64,000 bases of DNA, taken from Nakamurella alba (GTDB taxonomy: Bacteria > Actinomycetota > Actinomycetes > Mycobacteriales > Nakamurellaceae). Shown in pieces: positions 23,766-33,103 of the stretch. Position 1 is the stretch's first letter; each line of letters opens with the position of its first letter. The position numbers and the translations under genes were made by a program. Location of the stretch: assembly GCF_009707545.1 (NCBI RefSeq), contig NZ_WLYK01000009.1:186001-250000 (forward strand). The letters run 5' to 3'. Under the pieces are notes generated by a model. The model was not told where the DNA came from. It saw only the letters and a program-made list of their open reading frames with translations, and searched no databases.

Positions 23766-24806
23766 ATGCGCGCGGTGAAACTGGTCTCGCCCGGCAAGAT
23801 GGAACTGCAGGAGGTCGAGCGGCCGGTTCCCGGGCCGGACGAGGTACTCGTCCGCATCGCCGGCGCCGGCCTCTGCCACTCCGACCTGCACGTGCTGCAC
23901 ATGGGCGAGGAGTGGCCGTTCTTCGGTGGCACCGTCGGTCACGAGGGCAGCGGCCGGGTGGAGTCCTGGGGTGCCGACGTCGACGGGTTCGCCGAGGGCG
24001 ACGCGGTGCTGGTCAGCGTGGTGTGGGCGTGCGGCCACTGCAGGGCCTGCGTCGAGGGCCGGGACAACGCCTGCGAGGTCAACGGCAGCCGCCACATGTT
24101 CCCCACCACACCGGGTCTCGGCCCGGACGGCGCGATGGCCGACTACATGGTCACCAAGGCTCGTTACCTGGACAGGATCGGTGATCTGGACCCGGTCGCC
24201 GCCGCCCCGCTGGCCGACGCCGGCGTGACCCCGATGCACGCGATCAACTCCGCGCGCAGCCGGCTCACTCCCGGTTCCACCGCCGTGGTCATCGCGGTCG
24301 GCGGCCTCGGGCACATGGGCCTGCAGATCCTCAAGGCCACCACCGGCGCCCGGATCATCGCGGTGGACAACGACGAGAGCAAGCTGGCCATCGCCCGCGA
24401 GCACGGCGCCGACCTGGTGCTGAAGAGCGACGCCGACACCGCGCAGCGCATCCTGGACGAGACCAACGGCTACGGTGCCGATGTGGTGTTCGACTTCGTC
24501 GGTGTGCAGCCGACCGTCGACCTCGCGACCAAGGTCGTCTCCCCCGAGGGCGCGCTCCGCTTCGTCGGGCTGGGTGGCGGCACGTTCACCTTCGGCGCCG
24601 ACTCCAACACCGCAGTGCTGCCCTGGGGCGTCAACGTGCAGCGGTCCTACGGGGGCACCCGCGCCGACCAGCTCGAGGTCATCGCGCTGGCCCAGCAGGG
24701 CAAGATCGCCGTCGAGACGGTCACCTACCCGCTGGCCGACTTCCAGCGCGCCTTCGACGATCTCGAGGCCGGGAAGGTGCCCGGACGGGCCATCCTGGTC
24801 CCCTGA
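23766..24806 (+). CDS. Zinc-dependent NAD(P)+ alcohol dehydrogenase (MDR family)
   Basis: 346 residues. Medium-chain dehydrogenase with catalytic zinc ligands in GLCHSDLHV (Cys, and His in GHEGSGRV), structural zinc cysteines in CGHCRACVEGRDNAC, and the Rossmann motif VGGLGHMGLQILKA. VDNDESKLAIAREHGAD carries the acidic residue expected for NAD preference. ATG 23766 follows GGAGGAACTGAAC. It resembles AdhA-like aliphatic alcohol dehydrogenases. Regulated, by inference, by the divergent TetR protein. Confidence 0.93.
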   Translation: MRAVKLVSPGKMELQEVERPVPGPDEVLVRIAGAGLCHSDLHVLHMGEEWPFFGGTVGHEGSGRVESWGADVDGFAEGDAVLVSVVWACGHCRACVEGRDNACEVNGSRHMFPTTPGLGPDGAMADYMVTKARYLDRIGDLDPVAAAPLADAGVTPMHAINSARSRLTPGSTAVVIAVGGLGHMGLQILKATTGARIIAVDNDESKLAIAREHGADLVLKSDADTAQRILDETNGYGADVVFDFVGVQPTVDLATKVVSPEGALRFVGLGGGTFTFGADSNTAVLPWGVNVQRSYGGTRADQLEVIALAQQGKIAVETVTYPLADFQRAFDDLEAGKVPGRAILVP

Positions 24807-24830
24807 GCACCTGACCACCGGCACCGCCGG

Positions 24831-26084
24831 TCACGCCGCGCCCGTCACCCGGGCCGGCGGGACCGGCGGTCGGCGGTTCCGCAGCAGCCGGAGCCCGAGC
24901 AGCGCGAGAACAGCAGCGGCGCAACAGAAACCGACCACCAGCAGGGTGGTCGCACCCCAGCCGGCCCGCTCGAACACCAGCCCGGCGATCCAGCCGCACA
25001 GCGCGGTGCCGGTGAGCCAGGACAGCTGGTAGAGCGCGGTCGCCTGGGCCCGGCCGAGCTGGGCCCGCCGGCCGGACAGCCCGCTGGCCACCGGGTGTGC
25101 GGAGAAGCAGCCGACGGTGAACACCACCAGACCGAGCAGGATCAGTGGCAGCGACTCGAACAGCATCAGCAGCATCCCGGCCAACATGGTCAGGATCCCG
25201 GCGAGGATGACCCGCAGCGGCCCGTGGCGGGTGGCCAGCAGCGCCGACACCCGGGACGCGGCAGTCCCCGCCAGGTAGGCGATGAAGATGAAACCGACCA
25301 CGGTGGTGGGGATGTCGAACGGTGGCCGGACCAGCCGGAAGCCCAGGTAGTTGTAGACCGCGGCGAACGATCCCATCAGCAGCAGACCCTGCGCGTAGAG
25401 GCCCATCATCATCGGGTCACGCAGGTGGAACAGCACCCGGACCGGCAGCGGGTGCGGTTGCGGCAGGTTCGGGGTGAAGCCACGCGGCGGCGGGATCACC
25501 AGCACGAAGACCACTCCGGCGATGGCGCAGAGCCCGGCCACCACCAGCAGACCGGCACGCCAGGACCAGGTCTCGGCGATCGGCCCGGCCACCAGTCGGC
25601 CGACCACACCGCCGAAGGTGTTGCCGGCCACGTACGTCCCAGCGGCCAGCGAGACCCACCGGCCGCCGAGTTCCTCGGTCAGGTAGGCCACCGCCACCCC
25701 GGGCACCGCACCGAGCGCCAGCCCGGTCAGCCCGCGCACGGCCACCACCCCGGCGAAGGACGGCATCAGCGGCGCGACCAGGGACAGCGCCAGCGCGGCG
25801 AACAGCGAGATCTGCATCGCCCGGATCCGGCCGATCCGGTCGGCCGCCCAGGCCCAGGGCAGCACCGAGACGGCCAGCCCGATGGTCGCCGCCGACACCG
25901 AGAGTGCCGCCGTGGACGGCTCGATACCCAGGTCCCGGCTCACAGCAGGGAGGACCGCCTGGGCGTCGAAGATCTGCGCGAACGTGGCGAACCCGGCGGC
26001 GAACAGGCCCCAGCTGATCCGCCGGTACTCCGGTTCGCCGCGCTCGTAGCCGCGCCAGGCCTGCCCGGCCCCGACCGCGCTCAC
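24831..26084 (-). CDS. MFS transporter (YnfM-like)
   Basis: 417 residues, about twelve membrane helices. FATFAQIFDAQAVLPAVSRDL and the loop WAADRIGRIRAMQ (MFS motif A) recall YnfM/AraJ-type exporters. The C-terminus is Arg/Pro-rich and cytoplasmic. The GTG start overlaps the aldehyde dehydrogenase stop as GTGA, so it is the last gene of the minus-strand run. Substrate unknown; context suggests an amine, amino acid or organic acid. Confidence 0.88.
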   Translation of the reverse strand: MSAVGAGQAWRGYERGEPEYRRISWGLFAAGFATFAQIFDAQAVLPAVSRDLGIEPSTAALSVSAATIGLAVSVLPWAWAADRIGRIRAMQISLFAALALSLVAPLMPSFAGVVAVRGLTGLALGAVPGVAVAYLTEELGGRWVSLAAGTYVAGNTFGGVVGRLVAGPIAETWSWRAGLLVVAGLCAIAGVVFVLVIPPPRGFTPNLPQPHPLPVRVLFHLRDPMMMGLYAQGLLLMGSFAAVYNYLGFRLVRPPFDIPTTVVGFIFIAYLAGTAASRVSALLATRHGPLRVILAGILTMLAGMLLMLFESLPLILLGLVVFTVGCFSAHPVASGLSGRRAQLGRAQATALYQLSWLTGTALCGWIAGLVFERAGWGATTLLVVGFCCAAAVLALLGLRLLRNRRPPVPPARVTGAA

Positions 26085-27625
26085 TCGGCGTCGGACAGGA
26101 ACGTGACCCCCTGCGCCAGCGGCAGTGCCGACGAGTAGTTGACGGTGTTGGTGGAGCGGCGCATGTAGGCCTTCCAGGAGTCGGAGCCGGACTCGCGCCC
26201 GCCACCGGTCTCCTTCTCGCCGCCGAAGGCGCCGCCGATCTCGGCGCCGGAGGTGCCGATGTTGACGTTGGCGATCCCGGTGTCGGCGCCGTCGTCGGCG
26301 ATGAAGCGCTCCGCCTCCTGCTGGTCCCGGGTGAAGACGGCCGCCGAGAGTCCCTGCGACACCGCGTTGTTCAGCGCGATGGCCTCGTCGAAGTCGTCGT
26401 AGGTCAGCACGTAGAGGATGGGCGCGAAGGTCTCTTCCAGCACGATCCCGGCCTGCTCGGGCATGTCGACGATGGTCGGCATCGCGAACACCCCGGAGAG
26501 TCCGTCCACGGCGACCAGGTTCCCACCGGCCAGCACCTCGCCGCCCTGCCCGACCGCCGCCTCGACCGCGGCCCGAAAAGCGTCGCCGGCCTTTGCGGAG
26601 ATGAGCGGCCCGACCAGGGTGCCGCTGTCGAAGGGATCACCGATCGGCAGCCGGCTGTAGGCGGCGGTCAGCTTCGCCAGCACCTGCTCCTTCACCGAGC
26701 GGTGCACGATCAACCGGCGCAGCGAGGTGCAGCGCTGGCCCGCGGTGCCGGCGGCGGCGAACACCACGCCGGTGGTGACCAGCTTCAGGTCGGCGCTCGG
26801 GGTGATGACGGCGGCGTTGTTGCCGCCCAGCTCCAGCAGGGTCCGGCCGAACCGGGCCGCCACCCGCGGGCCGACCTCGCGGCCCATCCGTACCGAGCCG
26901 GTGGCGCTGACCAGGGCCACCGACGAGTCGTCCACCAGCGCCTCGCCGACGGCGCGGTCACCCAGCACGACCTGCGAGATGTCCGGCGAGTGGCCGGATT
27001 CGACCAGCGCCCGTTCCAGCAGCGCCGCGGAGCCGAGCGCGGACAGCGGGGCCAGCTCGGAGGGCTTCCACACCACCGAGTCGCCGCAGACCAGCGCGAC
27101 GGCGGTGTTCCAGGCCCAGACCGCCACCGGGAAGTTGAAGGCGGAGATGACCCCGACCACGCCGATCGGGTGCCAGGACTCGGACAGCCGGTGCCCGGGC
27201 CGCTCACTGGCGATGGTGCGGCCCCACAGCTGGCGGGACAGACCGACCGCGTACTCGCAGATGTCGATCATCTCCTGGACCTCGCCGCGGGCCTCGGAGA
27301 CGATCTTCCCGGTCTCCACGGTGACGATGTCGGCCAGCGTGTCCTTGTGCTCGCGGAGCAGCTCACCAAGCCGGCGCACCACCGCGCCGCGCTGCGGTGC
27401 CGGCACCATCCGCCAGTCCCGCTGCGCGGCCGCCGCCCGCTGCACCGCCGCCGCGACACCGGCGGCATCGGTGGCGGCCAGCTCGAACAGCGTGCCGCCG
27501 GACAGCGGGCTGCGGGTCGGCACCCCGGTGCCGACCGGGACCGCCGCGCCGAGGGTCGCCAGCCGGGCCAGCACCTTCTCGGACAGCTCGAGGGACAGGA
27601 CGTCGGCGGCGGTGGTGGTGGTCAT
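26081..27625 (-). CDS. ALDH7-type aldehyde dehydrogenase (probable L-piperidine-6-carboxylate dehydrogenase)
   Basis: 514 residues. It oxidises an aldehyde to its acid with NAD(P)+. Seen: NFPVAVWAWN, the general-base Glu in LLELGGNNAAV, catalytic Cys in GTAGQRCTSLRRL, and the C-terminal IGGAFGGEKETGGGRESGSD typical of ALDH7A1/AmaB. Those enzymes convert piperidine-6-carboxylate (alpha-aminoadipate semialdehyde) to alpha-aminoadipate in lysine degradation. ATG 27625. Upstream is an FAD amine oxidoreductase that could make the substrate. Class call good; exact substrate inferred. Confidence 0.88.
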   Translation of the reverse strand: MTTTTAADVLSLELSEKVLARLATLGAAVPVGTGVPTRSPLSGGTLFELAATDAAGVAAAVQRAAAAQRDWRMVPAPQRGAVVRRLGELLREHKDTLADIVTVETGKIVSEARGEVQEMIDICEYAVGLSRQLWGRTIASERPGHRLSESWHPIGVVGVISAFNFPVAVWAWNTAVALVCGDSVVWKPSELAPLSALGSAALLERALVESGHSPDISQVVLGDRAVGEALVDDSSVALVSATGSVRMGREVGPRVAARFGRTLLELGGNNAAVITPSADLKLVTTGVVFAAAGTAGQRCTSLRRLIVHRSVKEQVLAKLTAAYSRLPIGDPFDSGTLVGPLISAKAGDAFRAAVEAAVGQGGEVLAGGNLVAVDGLSGVFAMPTIVDMPEQAGIVLEETFAPILYVLTYDDFDEAIALNNAVSQGLSAAVFTRDQQEAERFIADDGADTGIANVNIGTSGAEIGGAFGGEKETGGGRESGSDSWKAYMRRSTNTVNYSSALPLAQGVTFLSDAE

Positions 27626-27676
27626 CGGTGTGTACTCCTTGCGATCTGTGCTTCACGGACCAAGCAGGGCGGGATC

Positions 27677-28855
27677 TCAGATCACCGCGAGTTCGTGCGC
27701 GAGACCCGCACCGCCACCGGAGAACCGGTCCGCGGAGAACCGGCTCACGTCGGTGAAGGGTGCGCGCCCGGCGTACAGGTCGGCGACGACCTCGCCGACC
27801 GCCGGGCTCTGCAGCACGCCGTGTCCGGAGAAGCCGGCCGCGTACAGGGTACGGAACGCCCCGCCGGTCGCCTCGCCGATCACCGCGTTCCGGTCCGGGG
27901 TCATCTCGTACAGCCCGGCCCATCCGGACTCCACCGGCATCGCGGCCAGCTCCGGGGCCCGCTCGGCGGCGAACGCCCGGAACCCGGCCAGCCAGCCCTC
28001 GTCCCAGTCGGTGCCGAAGCCCTCCGGTTCGGCCTGGTCGGCGAACCCGAAGAGCAGTCGGTCCGGCCCGACGTTGTGGAAGTAGCCGGTGGTGGCGGCG
28101 TCCAGGGTGAACGGAATCAGCGGCGGGGTGCCGGCCGCCCCCGGGGCGGTGAACGCCAATTGGCGGCGCAGCGGCCGCACCGGCAGGTCGATGCCGGCCA
28201 GCGCGCCGACCTCACCGGACCAGGCGCCCGCGGCGATCACCACCGCCCCGGCCCGCATCTCGCCGGCCGGGGTGTGCAGCAGGGCCTCGCCGTCGGCGGC
28301 CGCGGTGATCCCGCTGACCGGGGTGTACTCGTGCATCGTGGCGCCGTGCCGGCGGGCGAGATCGGCGAAACCGCGGATCATCCCGGCCGGCCGCAGATGT
28401 CCGGCCATCGGCGAGAACTGGCCGGCCAGCACGGATCCCGCGGGGACGTAGGGGTTCAGCCGGTGCACCTCGGCCGGGTCGACGACCGCCGAGTCCACCC
28501 CCATCGAGCGCTGCAGCGCGGCGGCCGCGGCGTACCCCTCGACCTGCTGCTCGTCGGTCAGCAGGAACAGGTACCCGCACTGCACGAGATCGATGTCCAC
28601 GCCGTACCGCCGGCGGAACGGCAGCAGGTGCTCGGTGAGCGACCGCAGGCCCAGCGCGATGTTGGTCTCGTCCGAGAACTGCGCGCGGAACCCGCCGATG
28701 GGTTTCGCGGATGAACCGCAGCCCAGGGTCTGCTTCTCGAGAAGTGCGACAGAAGCGCCGTTCTCGGCGAGACGGGCGGCGATGGAGGTACCCATCACCC
28801 CGCCGCCGATCACCGCGACGTCGACCCGCGTGGGCAGGGCGGTCACGCTGATCAC
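27677..28855 (-). CDS. FAD-dependent amine/amino-acid oxidoreductase (DadA/SoxB type)
   Basis: 392 residues. N-terminal FAD motif VAVIGGGVMGTSIAARLAENG, KQTLGCGSSAKPIGGFRAQF, and the C-terminal GLYEMTPDRNAVIGE and GFSGHGVLQSPAVGE blocks of the DAO family. Such enzymes oxidise secondary or D-amines (sarcosine, D-amino acids, pipecolate). With an ALDH7-type enzyme next, L-pipecolate or a related lysine intermediate is the likeliest substrate, as inference. GTG 28855 overlaps the preceding stop (GTGA); GTG 28846 is an alternative. The ALDH gene follows after 51 bases. Confidence 0.87.
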   Translation of the reverse strand: MISVTALPTRVDVAVIGGGVMGTSIAARLAENGASVALLEKQTLGCGSSAKPIGGFRAQFSDETNIALGLRSLTEHLLPFRRRYGVDIDLVQCGYLFLLTDEQQVEGYAAAAALQRSMGVDSAVVDPAEVHRLNPYVPAGSVLAGQFSPMAGHLRPAGMIRGFADLARRHGATMHEYTPVSGITAAADGEALLHTPAGEMRAGAVVIAAGAWSGEVGALAGIDLPVRPLRRQLAFTAPGAAGTPPLIPFTLDAATTGYFHNVGPDRLLFGFADQAEPEGFGTDWDEGWLAGFRAFAAERAPELAAMPVESGWAGLYEMTPDRNAVIGEATGGAFRTLYAAGFSGHGVLQSPAVGEVVADLYAGRAPFTDVSRFSADRFSGGGAGLAHELAVI

Positions 28856-30135
28856 GCCGCCGACCCGGCCGAGACGAAGACCGCGACGCACTCCACGTGG
28901 TGGGTCTGCGGGAAGCAGTCGAAGGCCCGCAGCGAGGCCAGCGCGTACCCGGACTGCAGCAACACCGCGGTGTCCCGGCCCAGGGCGGCCGGGTCGCAGG
29001 CGACGTAGACGATCGTCCTGGCACCACGGCCGGCCAGCGCGCGGCAGAGGTCCTGGCCGGCACCGGTTCTCGGCGGATCGAGGACGATCGCGTCGACCGT
29101 GCCGTCGATGCCTGCGACGGCTGCGGCGACATCGCCCTGGACGACCTGGACACCGGGCAGCGTCCCCACGTTCTCCTGCGCAAGCGCGCTGGCCGTCCGA
29201 TCGCCCTCCACCGAGACGACCGTGCCGGTGTCGCCGACACACCGGTGCAGCACCTCGGTGAACAGGCCGACCCCGCCGTAGAGGTCCCAGGCCCGCTCCC
29301 CGGCCCCCAGCCGCCCGCCCAGCGCCTCCCGCACCGCGCCGGCCAGGGTCTCGGCGGCCGCCGGATGCACCTGCCAGAAGCCGTCCGCGGCGACCGAGAA
29401 GTCCCGACCCACCGCATGTTCGGTGATCCGCTCGACGTCAGGTCCGTGCTCCCAGACGGCGTGGGTACGGCCGCCGGCGTCCCGGGTGAGGGTGACCTCC
29501 GGCAACACCGGGCGCGAGCCACGACCGCGGCCGCGGTGGGGGGCCCGGGCGGCAGCGGCGCGGAGCAGGGACATCGGCGGCTCGGTCACGGTGGCGAGGT
29601 CGCCGAGGCCGTCGGCGGCGATCAGGCATGGCGCGGTGCGTCCGACCGGGACCACCCGGTGCGACCGCTGTGCACGCGGGCCGATCCGGCCCTCCGGGTC
29701 CAGCGCCCAGCGGACCCGGGTCCGCCAGCCGAACCCGTTGCCCGGCAACGCCTCCACGGTCACGGACCGGTTGATCCCGGCCAGCCGGTGCAGCTGCTCG
29801 GCGACCACGTCCGCCTTCCACCGCAGCTGGCCGTCCGGGGAGACGTGCTGCAGATCGCAGCCACCGCAGGCGGCGGGACCGTAGTGGCTGCAAGGGGCCT
29901 CGCGCCGGTCCGCCGACGGCTGCAGCACCTCGACCACCTCACCCCGGCAGAACGACCCGCGGCGCACCTCGGTCAGCCGCACCCGGACCCGCTCCCCCGG
30001 CAGGGCGAGCCGGACGAAGACCACCCGGCGGTGGTAGCGCGCGACGCAAATGCCACCGTGCGCGACCGGACCGATCTCCAGGTCCACCAGCTGGCCGACC
30101 TCGAGCGTGTCGGCGACGTCCTCTTCGACCGACAT
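28852..30135 (-). CDS. TRAM-domain SAM-dependent RNA methyltransferase (TrmA/RlmD family)
   Basis: 427 residues. N-terminal TRAM domain (DLEIGPVAHGGICVARY), Fe-S cysteines in PCSHYGPAACGGCDLQH, SAM motif WDLYGGVGLFTEVL, and the 5-methyluridine catalytic block YVACDPAALGRD with VLDPPRTGAG. It methylates uridine C5 in tRNA or rRNA; which one cannot be told. Equivalent to Rv2689c and next to the same APC transporter. ATG 30135 overlaps the transporter stop by one base (TGATG). Confidence 0.93.
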   Translation of the reverse strand: MSVEEDVADTLEVGQLVDLEIGPVAHGGICVARYHRRVVFVRLALPGERVRVRLTEVRRGSFCRGEVVEVLQPSADRREAPCSHYGPAACGGCDLQHVSPDGQLRWKADVVAEQLHRLAGINRSVTVEALPGNGFGWRTRVRWALDPEGRIGPRAQRSHRVVPVGRTAPCLIAADGLGDLATVTEPPMSLLRAAAARAPHRGRGRGSRPVLPEVTLTRDAGGRTHAVWEHGPDVERITEHAVGRDFSVAADGFWQVHPAAAETLAGAVREALGGRLGAGERAWDLYGGVGLFTEVLHRCVGDTGTVVSVEGDRTASALAQENVGTLPGVQVVQGDVAAAVAGIDGTVDAIVLDPPRTGAGQDLCRALAGRGARTIVYVACDPAALGRDTAVLLQSGYALASLRAFDCFPQTHHVECVAVFVSAGSAA

Positions 30136-32312
30136 CACTCGCCGTCGCCACCGAGATCGGCGCCGCGGGTGCGTCGCGGCCGGGGCTCGGCAGCGGCCGG
30201 GGGCGCCGGCTGGTCGCGGCTGAGCCGGGTGCGGTTGCGGGTGTCGGCCCGGGCGCCGCTGTTGCGGCCGCCGCTGGTCACCGACCGGCCGTCCGGCTGC
30301 ATCCGGGCCAGGTCCTCGGGCTGCGGGGCGCCCGGCATCCGGGCCCGTAGCGGGAACTCCCGCTCGGCCCGGGCGCGGATCCGCCGGTCCAGTGCATCGG
30401 ACGAGGACAGCTGCCACGGCACGGATGTCACCATCACACCCGGGGTGAACAGCAGCCGGCCCTTGAGCCGCAGCGCCGACTGGTTGTGCAGGATCTGCTC
30501 CCACCAGTGACCGACCACGTACTCCGGGATGAACACCGCCACCACGTCCCGCGGCGAATCCTTCCGGGTACGCCGCACGTAGTCCAGGATCGGCTTGGTG
30601 ATCTCCCGGAACGGCGAGTCGATCACCTTCAGCGCCACCGGGATCTGCCGGTCCTCCCATTCCTGGGCCAGCGCCGAGGTGTCCTTCGGGTCGACGTTGA
30701 CAGTGACCGCCTCGATGGTGTCCGGCCGGGTGGCCCGGGCGAAGGCCAGCGCCCGCATCGTCGGCATGTGCAGCTTCGACACCAGCACGATGGCGTGCAC
30801 CCGGCTGGGCAGCACCATGTCGTCCTCGTCGGCGGCGATCTCCATCGACACCCGGGTGTAGTGCCGCTTCACCGCCTTCATGGTCACGAAGATGACCGCC
30901 ATCGCAACGATCGCGATCCAGGCACCCGCCAGGAATTTCGTGATCAGCACGATCACCAGCACCACTGCAGTCATGGTGAAGCCGATGCCGTTGATGGTCT
31001 GGCTGCGCCGCATCCGGGTCCGCGCCTTCGGGTCCTTCTCCGTGGACAGCAGCCGGTTCCAGTGCTTGATCATCCCGGCCTGGGAGAGGGTGAAGGAGAC
31101 GAAGACGCCGACGATGTAGAGCTGGATCAGCTGGTTCACGTTGGCCTGGAACGCGATCACCAGGACCAGCGCCACCACGGCGAGGAAGACGATCCCGTTG
31201 GAGAAGGCGAGCCGGTCGCCGCGGGTGTGCAGCTGGCGGGGCAGGTACGAGTCCTGCGCCAGGATCGAGCCGAGCACCGGGAACCCGTTGAAGGCGGTGT
31301 TGCAGGCCAGCACCAGGATCAGGCCGGTGGTGAAGGAGACGATGTAGAACGCCACCGGGAAGCCGGAGAACACGGTCTGCGCGATCTGCGCGATCAGCGT
31401 CTTCTGGTAGTAGTCGGTGGGCGCGCCGAGCAGCTGCCGCTGCGGGTCCTCGGCGATCTGCGCACCGGTGATCAGCGCCAGCGCCACCAGTCCCAGCATC
31501 ATGGTGACCGCGATGCCGCCCATCAGGGCCAGCGTGGTCGCCGCATTCTTCGACTTCGGCTTCTTGAAGGCCGGCACCCCGTTCGAGATGGCCTCCACCC
31601 CGGTCAACGCCGCGGACCCGGAGGAGAAACCGCGGGCCAGCAGGAACAGCAGCGCCAGGCCGCCGGCGGCGTGCTCCTCCTGCAGGGTGAACGCCGCGCT
31701 CTCCGCCTGCATCTCGGCACCGGTGGCCCAGCGGATCAGCCCGGTCACGATCATCACCAGGATGGAGATCATGAAGGCGTAGACCGGGATGGCGAAAGCC
31801 GTGCCGGACTCCCGGATCCCGCGCAGGTTCAGCGCGGTGATCACCACGATGATGACGATCGACCAGACCACCGGGTGGGCACCGACCGCGTCGATGGCGG
31901 AGCCGATGTTGGCCACCCCGGCCGCGGTGGACACCGCCACGGTGAGGATGTAGTCGACCAGCAGTGCGCTGGCCACCACCAGGCCGAAGGTAGGGCCGAG
32001 GTTCTTGGTGGCGACCTCGTAGTCGCCGCCGCCGCTCGGATAGGCGTGCACGTTCTGCCGGTAGGAGGCGACCACCACCAGCATCACCAGCGACACCAGG
32101 ATCGCGATCCACGGCGAGTAGGCGTACGCGGCCAGGCCCGCCACCGAGAGCGTCGCGAAGATCTCCTGCGGCGCGTAGGCCACGCTGGACAGCGCGTCCG
32201 AGGCGAAGACCGGCAGCGCGATCCGCTTCGGCAGCAGCGTGTGTGCGAGCTTGTCGCTGCGGAACGGCCGCCCGACGAGCAGCCGCTTCGCGGCGGAGGT
32301 CAGCTTGGACAC
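30135..32312 (-). CDS. APC-family transporter (KimA/Rv2690c-like)
   Basis: 725 residues: about twelve membrane helices in the first 480 residues, then a soluble alpha/beta domain with MVLPSRVHAIVLVSKLHMPT and VAVFIPEYVVGHWW, and an Arg/Pro-rich tail. This layout matches Rv2690c-type amino-acid/polyamine/cation permeases and potassium transporter KimA. SSVAYAPQEI and SYRQNVHAYPSGGGDYEV are diagnostic. The neighbouring divergent TrkA pair suggests potassium, but substrate is inferred. GTG start. First gene of the five-gene minus run. Confidence 0.9.
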   Translation of the reverse strand: MSKLTSAAKRLLVGRPFRSDKLAHTLLPKRIALPVFASDALSSVAYAPQEIFATLSVAGLAAYAYSPWIAILVSLVMLVVVASYRQNVHAYPSGGGDYEVATKNLGPTFGLVVASALLVDYILTVAVSTAAGVANIGSAIDAVGAHPVVWSIVIIVVITALNLRGIRESGTAFAIPVYAFMISILVMIVTGLIRWATGAEMQAESAAFTLQEEHAAGGLALLFLLARGFSSGSAALTGVEAISNGVPAFKKPKSKNAATTLALMGGIAVTMMLGLVALALITGAQIAEDPQRQLLGAPTDYYQKTLIAQIAQTVFSGFPVAFYIVSFTTGLILVLACNTAFNGFPVLGSILAQDSYLPRQLHTRGDRLAFSNGIVFLAVVALVLVIAFQANVNQLIQLYIVGVFVSFTLSQAGMIKHWNRLLSTEKDPKARTRMRRSQTINGIGFTMTAVVLVIVLITKFLAGAWIAIVAMAVIFVTMKAVKRHYTRVSMEIAADEDDMVLPSRVHAIVLVSKLHMPTMRALAFARATRPDTIEAVTVNVDPKDTSALAQEWEDRQIPVALKVIDSPFREITKPILDYVRRTRKDSPRDVVAVFIPEYVVGHWWEQILHNQSALRLKGRLLFTPGVMVTSVPWQLSSSDALDRRIRARAEREFPLRARMPGAPQPEDLARMQPDGRSVTSGGRNSGARADTRNRTRLSRDQPAPPAAAEPRPRRTRGADLGGDGE

Positions 32313-32434
32313 GTGCGCAGCGTACGTCCCGCGGATGGCGCCGGAGGTGGTGTCCCCGGCGGGTCCGGGCGGGTAGGTTCACATCGATCGACAGGGCCGG
32401 TTGCTCGAGACCGTGAACGGAAGGGTGCCCGGGC

Positions 32435-33103
32435 GTGCACATCGTGATCATGGGGTGCGGTCGGGTCGGTTCCGGCCTGGCCCGGGCACTGGCCAAGGCC
32501 GGGCACTCGGTGGCCATCATCGACCGGGAGCCCGCCGCGTTCCGCCGGCTCGGCCCCGACTTCCACGGGCAGCAGGTGCAGGGCGTCGGCTTCGACCGCG
32601 ACACGCTGATCGCCGCCCGGATCTCCGAGGCGCACGCCTTCGCGGCGGTGTCCAGCGGCGACAACTCCAACATCATCGCCGCCCGCGTCGCCCGCGAGCA
32701 GTTCGGTGTGGAGACGGTCGTCGCCCGGATCTACGACCCGAAGCGGGCCCAGGTGTACGAGCGGCTCGGCATCCCGACGGTGGCCACCGTGCCGTGGACC
32801 ACCGACCGGCTGCTGCGCGCGGTGGTGCCGGACGGGCTGATCAGCGAGTGGCGGGACCCGTCGGGCACGATCACCGTGGTCAACATCCCCTACCACCGTG
32901 GCTGGATCGGCCGCGGCCTGTCCGAGCTGGAGAGCCATCTCGGTGTGCGGGCCGCGTTCGTCGTGCGGTTCGGCACCGGACTGCTGCCCACCCGCGACAC
33001 CGTCGTCCAAGAGGGCGATCTCATCTACGCCGCCGTGTTGTCCGCGGAGACCCAACGAGTCGCCGACCTCGCCGAGGTCGCTCCCGACGAGGCAGGTGCC
33101 TGA
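32435..33103 (+). CDS. ceoB: TrkA-type potassium-channel regulatory protein 1
   Basis: 222 residues. RCK-N Rossmann domain (HIVIMGCGRVGSGLARAL, then AIIDREPAAF) and a C-terminal RCK-C domain. These cytoplasmic proteins bind NAD(H) or c-di-AMP and gate potassium uptake. GTG 32435 after GGAAGG. It diverges from the APC transporter across 122 bases and overlaps the second TrkA by one base (TGATG), matching the ceoB-ceoC order of M. tuberculosis. Confidence 0.9.
   Translation: MHIVIMGCGRVGSGLARALAKAGHSVAIIDREPAAFRRLGPDFHGQQVQGVGFDRDTLIAARISEAHAFAAVSSGDNSNIIAARVAREQFGVETVVARIYDPKRAQVYERLGIPTVATVPWTTDRLLRAVVPDGLISEWRDPSGTITVVNIPYHRGWIGRGLSELESHLGVRAAFVVRFGTGLLPTRDTVVQEGDLIYAAVLSAETQRVADLAEVAPDEAGA

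Noticed and set aside
32313-32434. c-di-AMP riboswitch ahead of the APC transporter
   Set aside because: The divergent gap is only 122 bases and no conserved riboswitch elements are recognisable.
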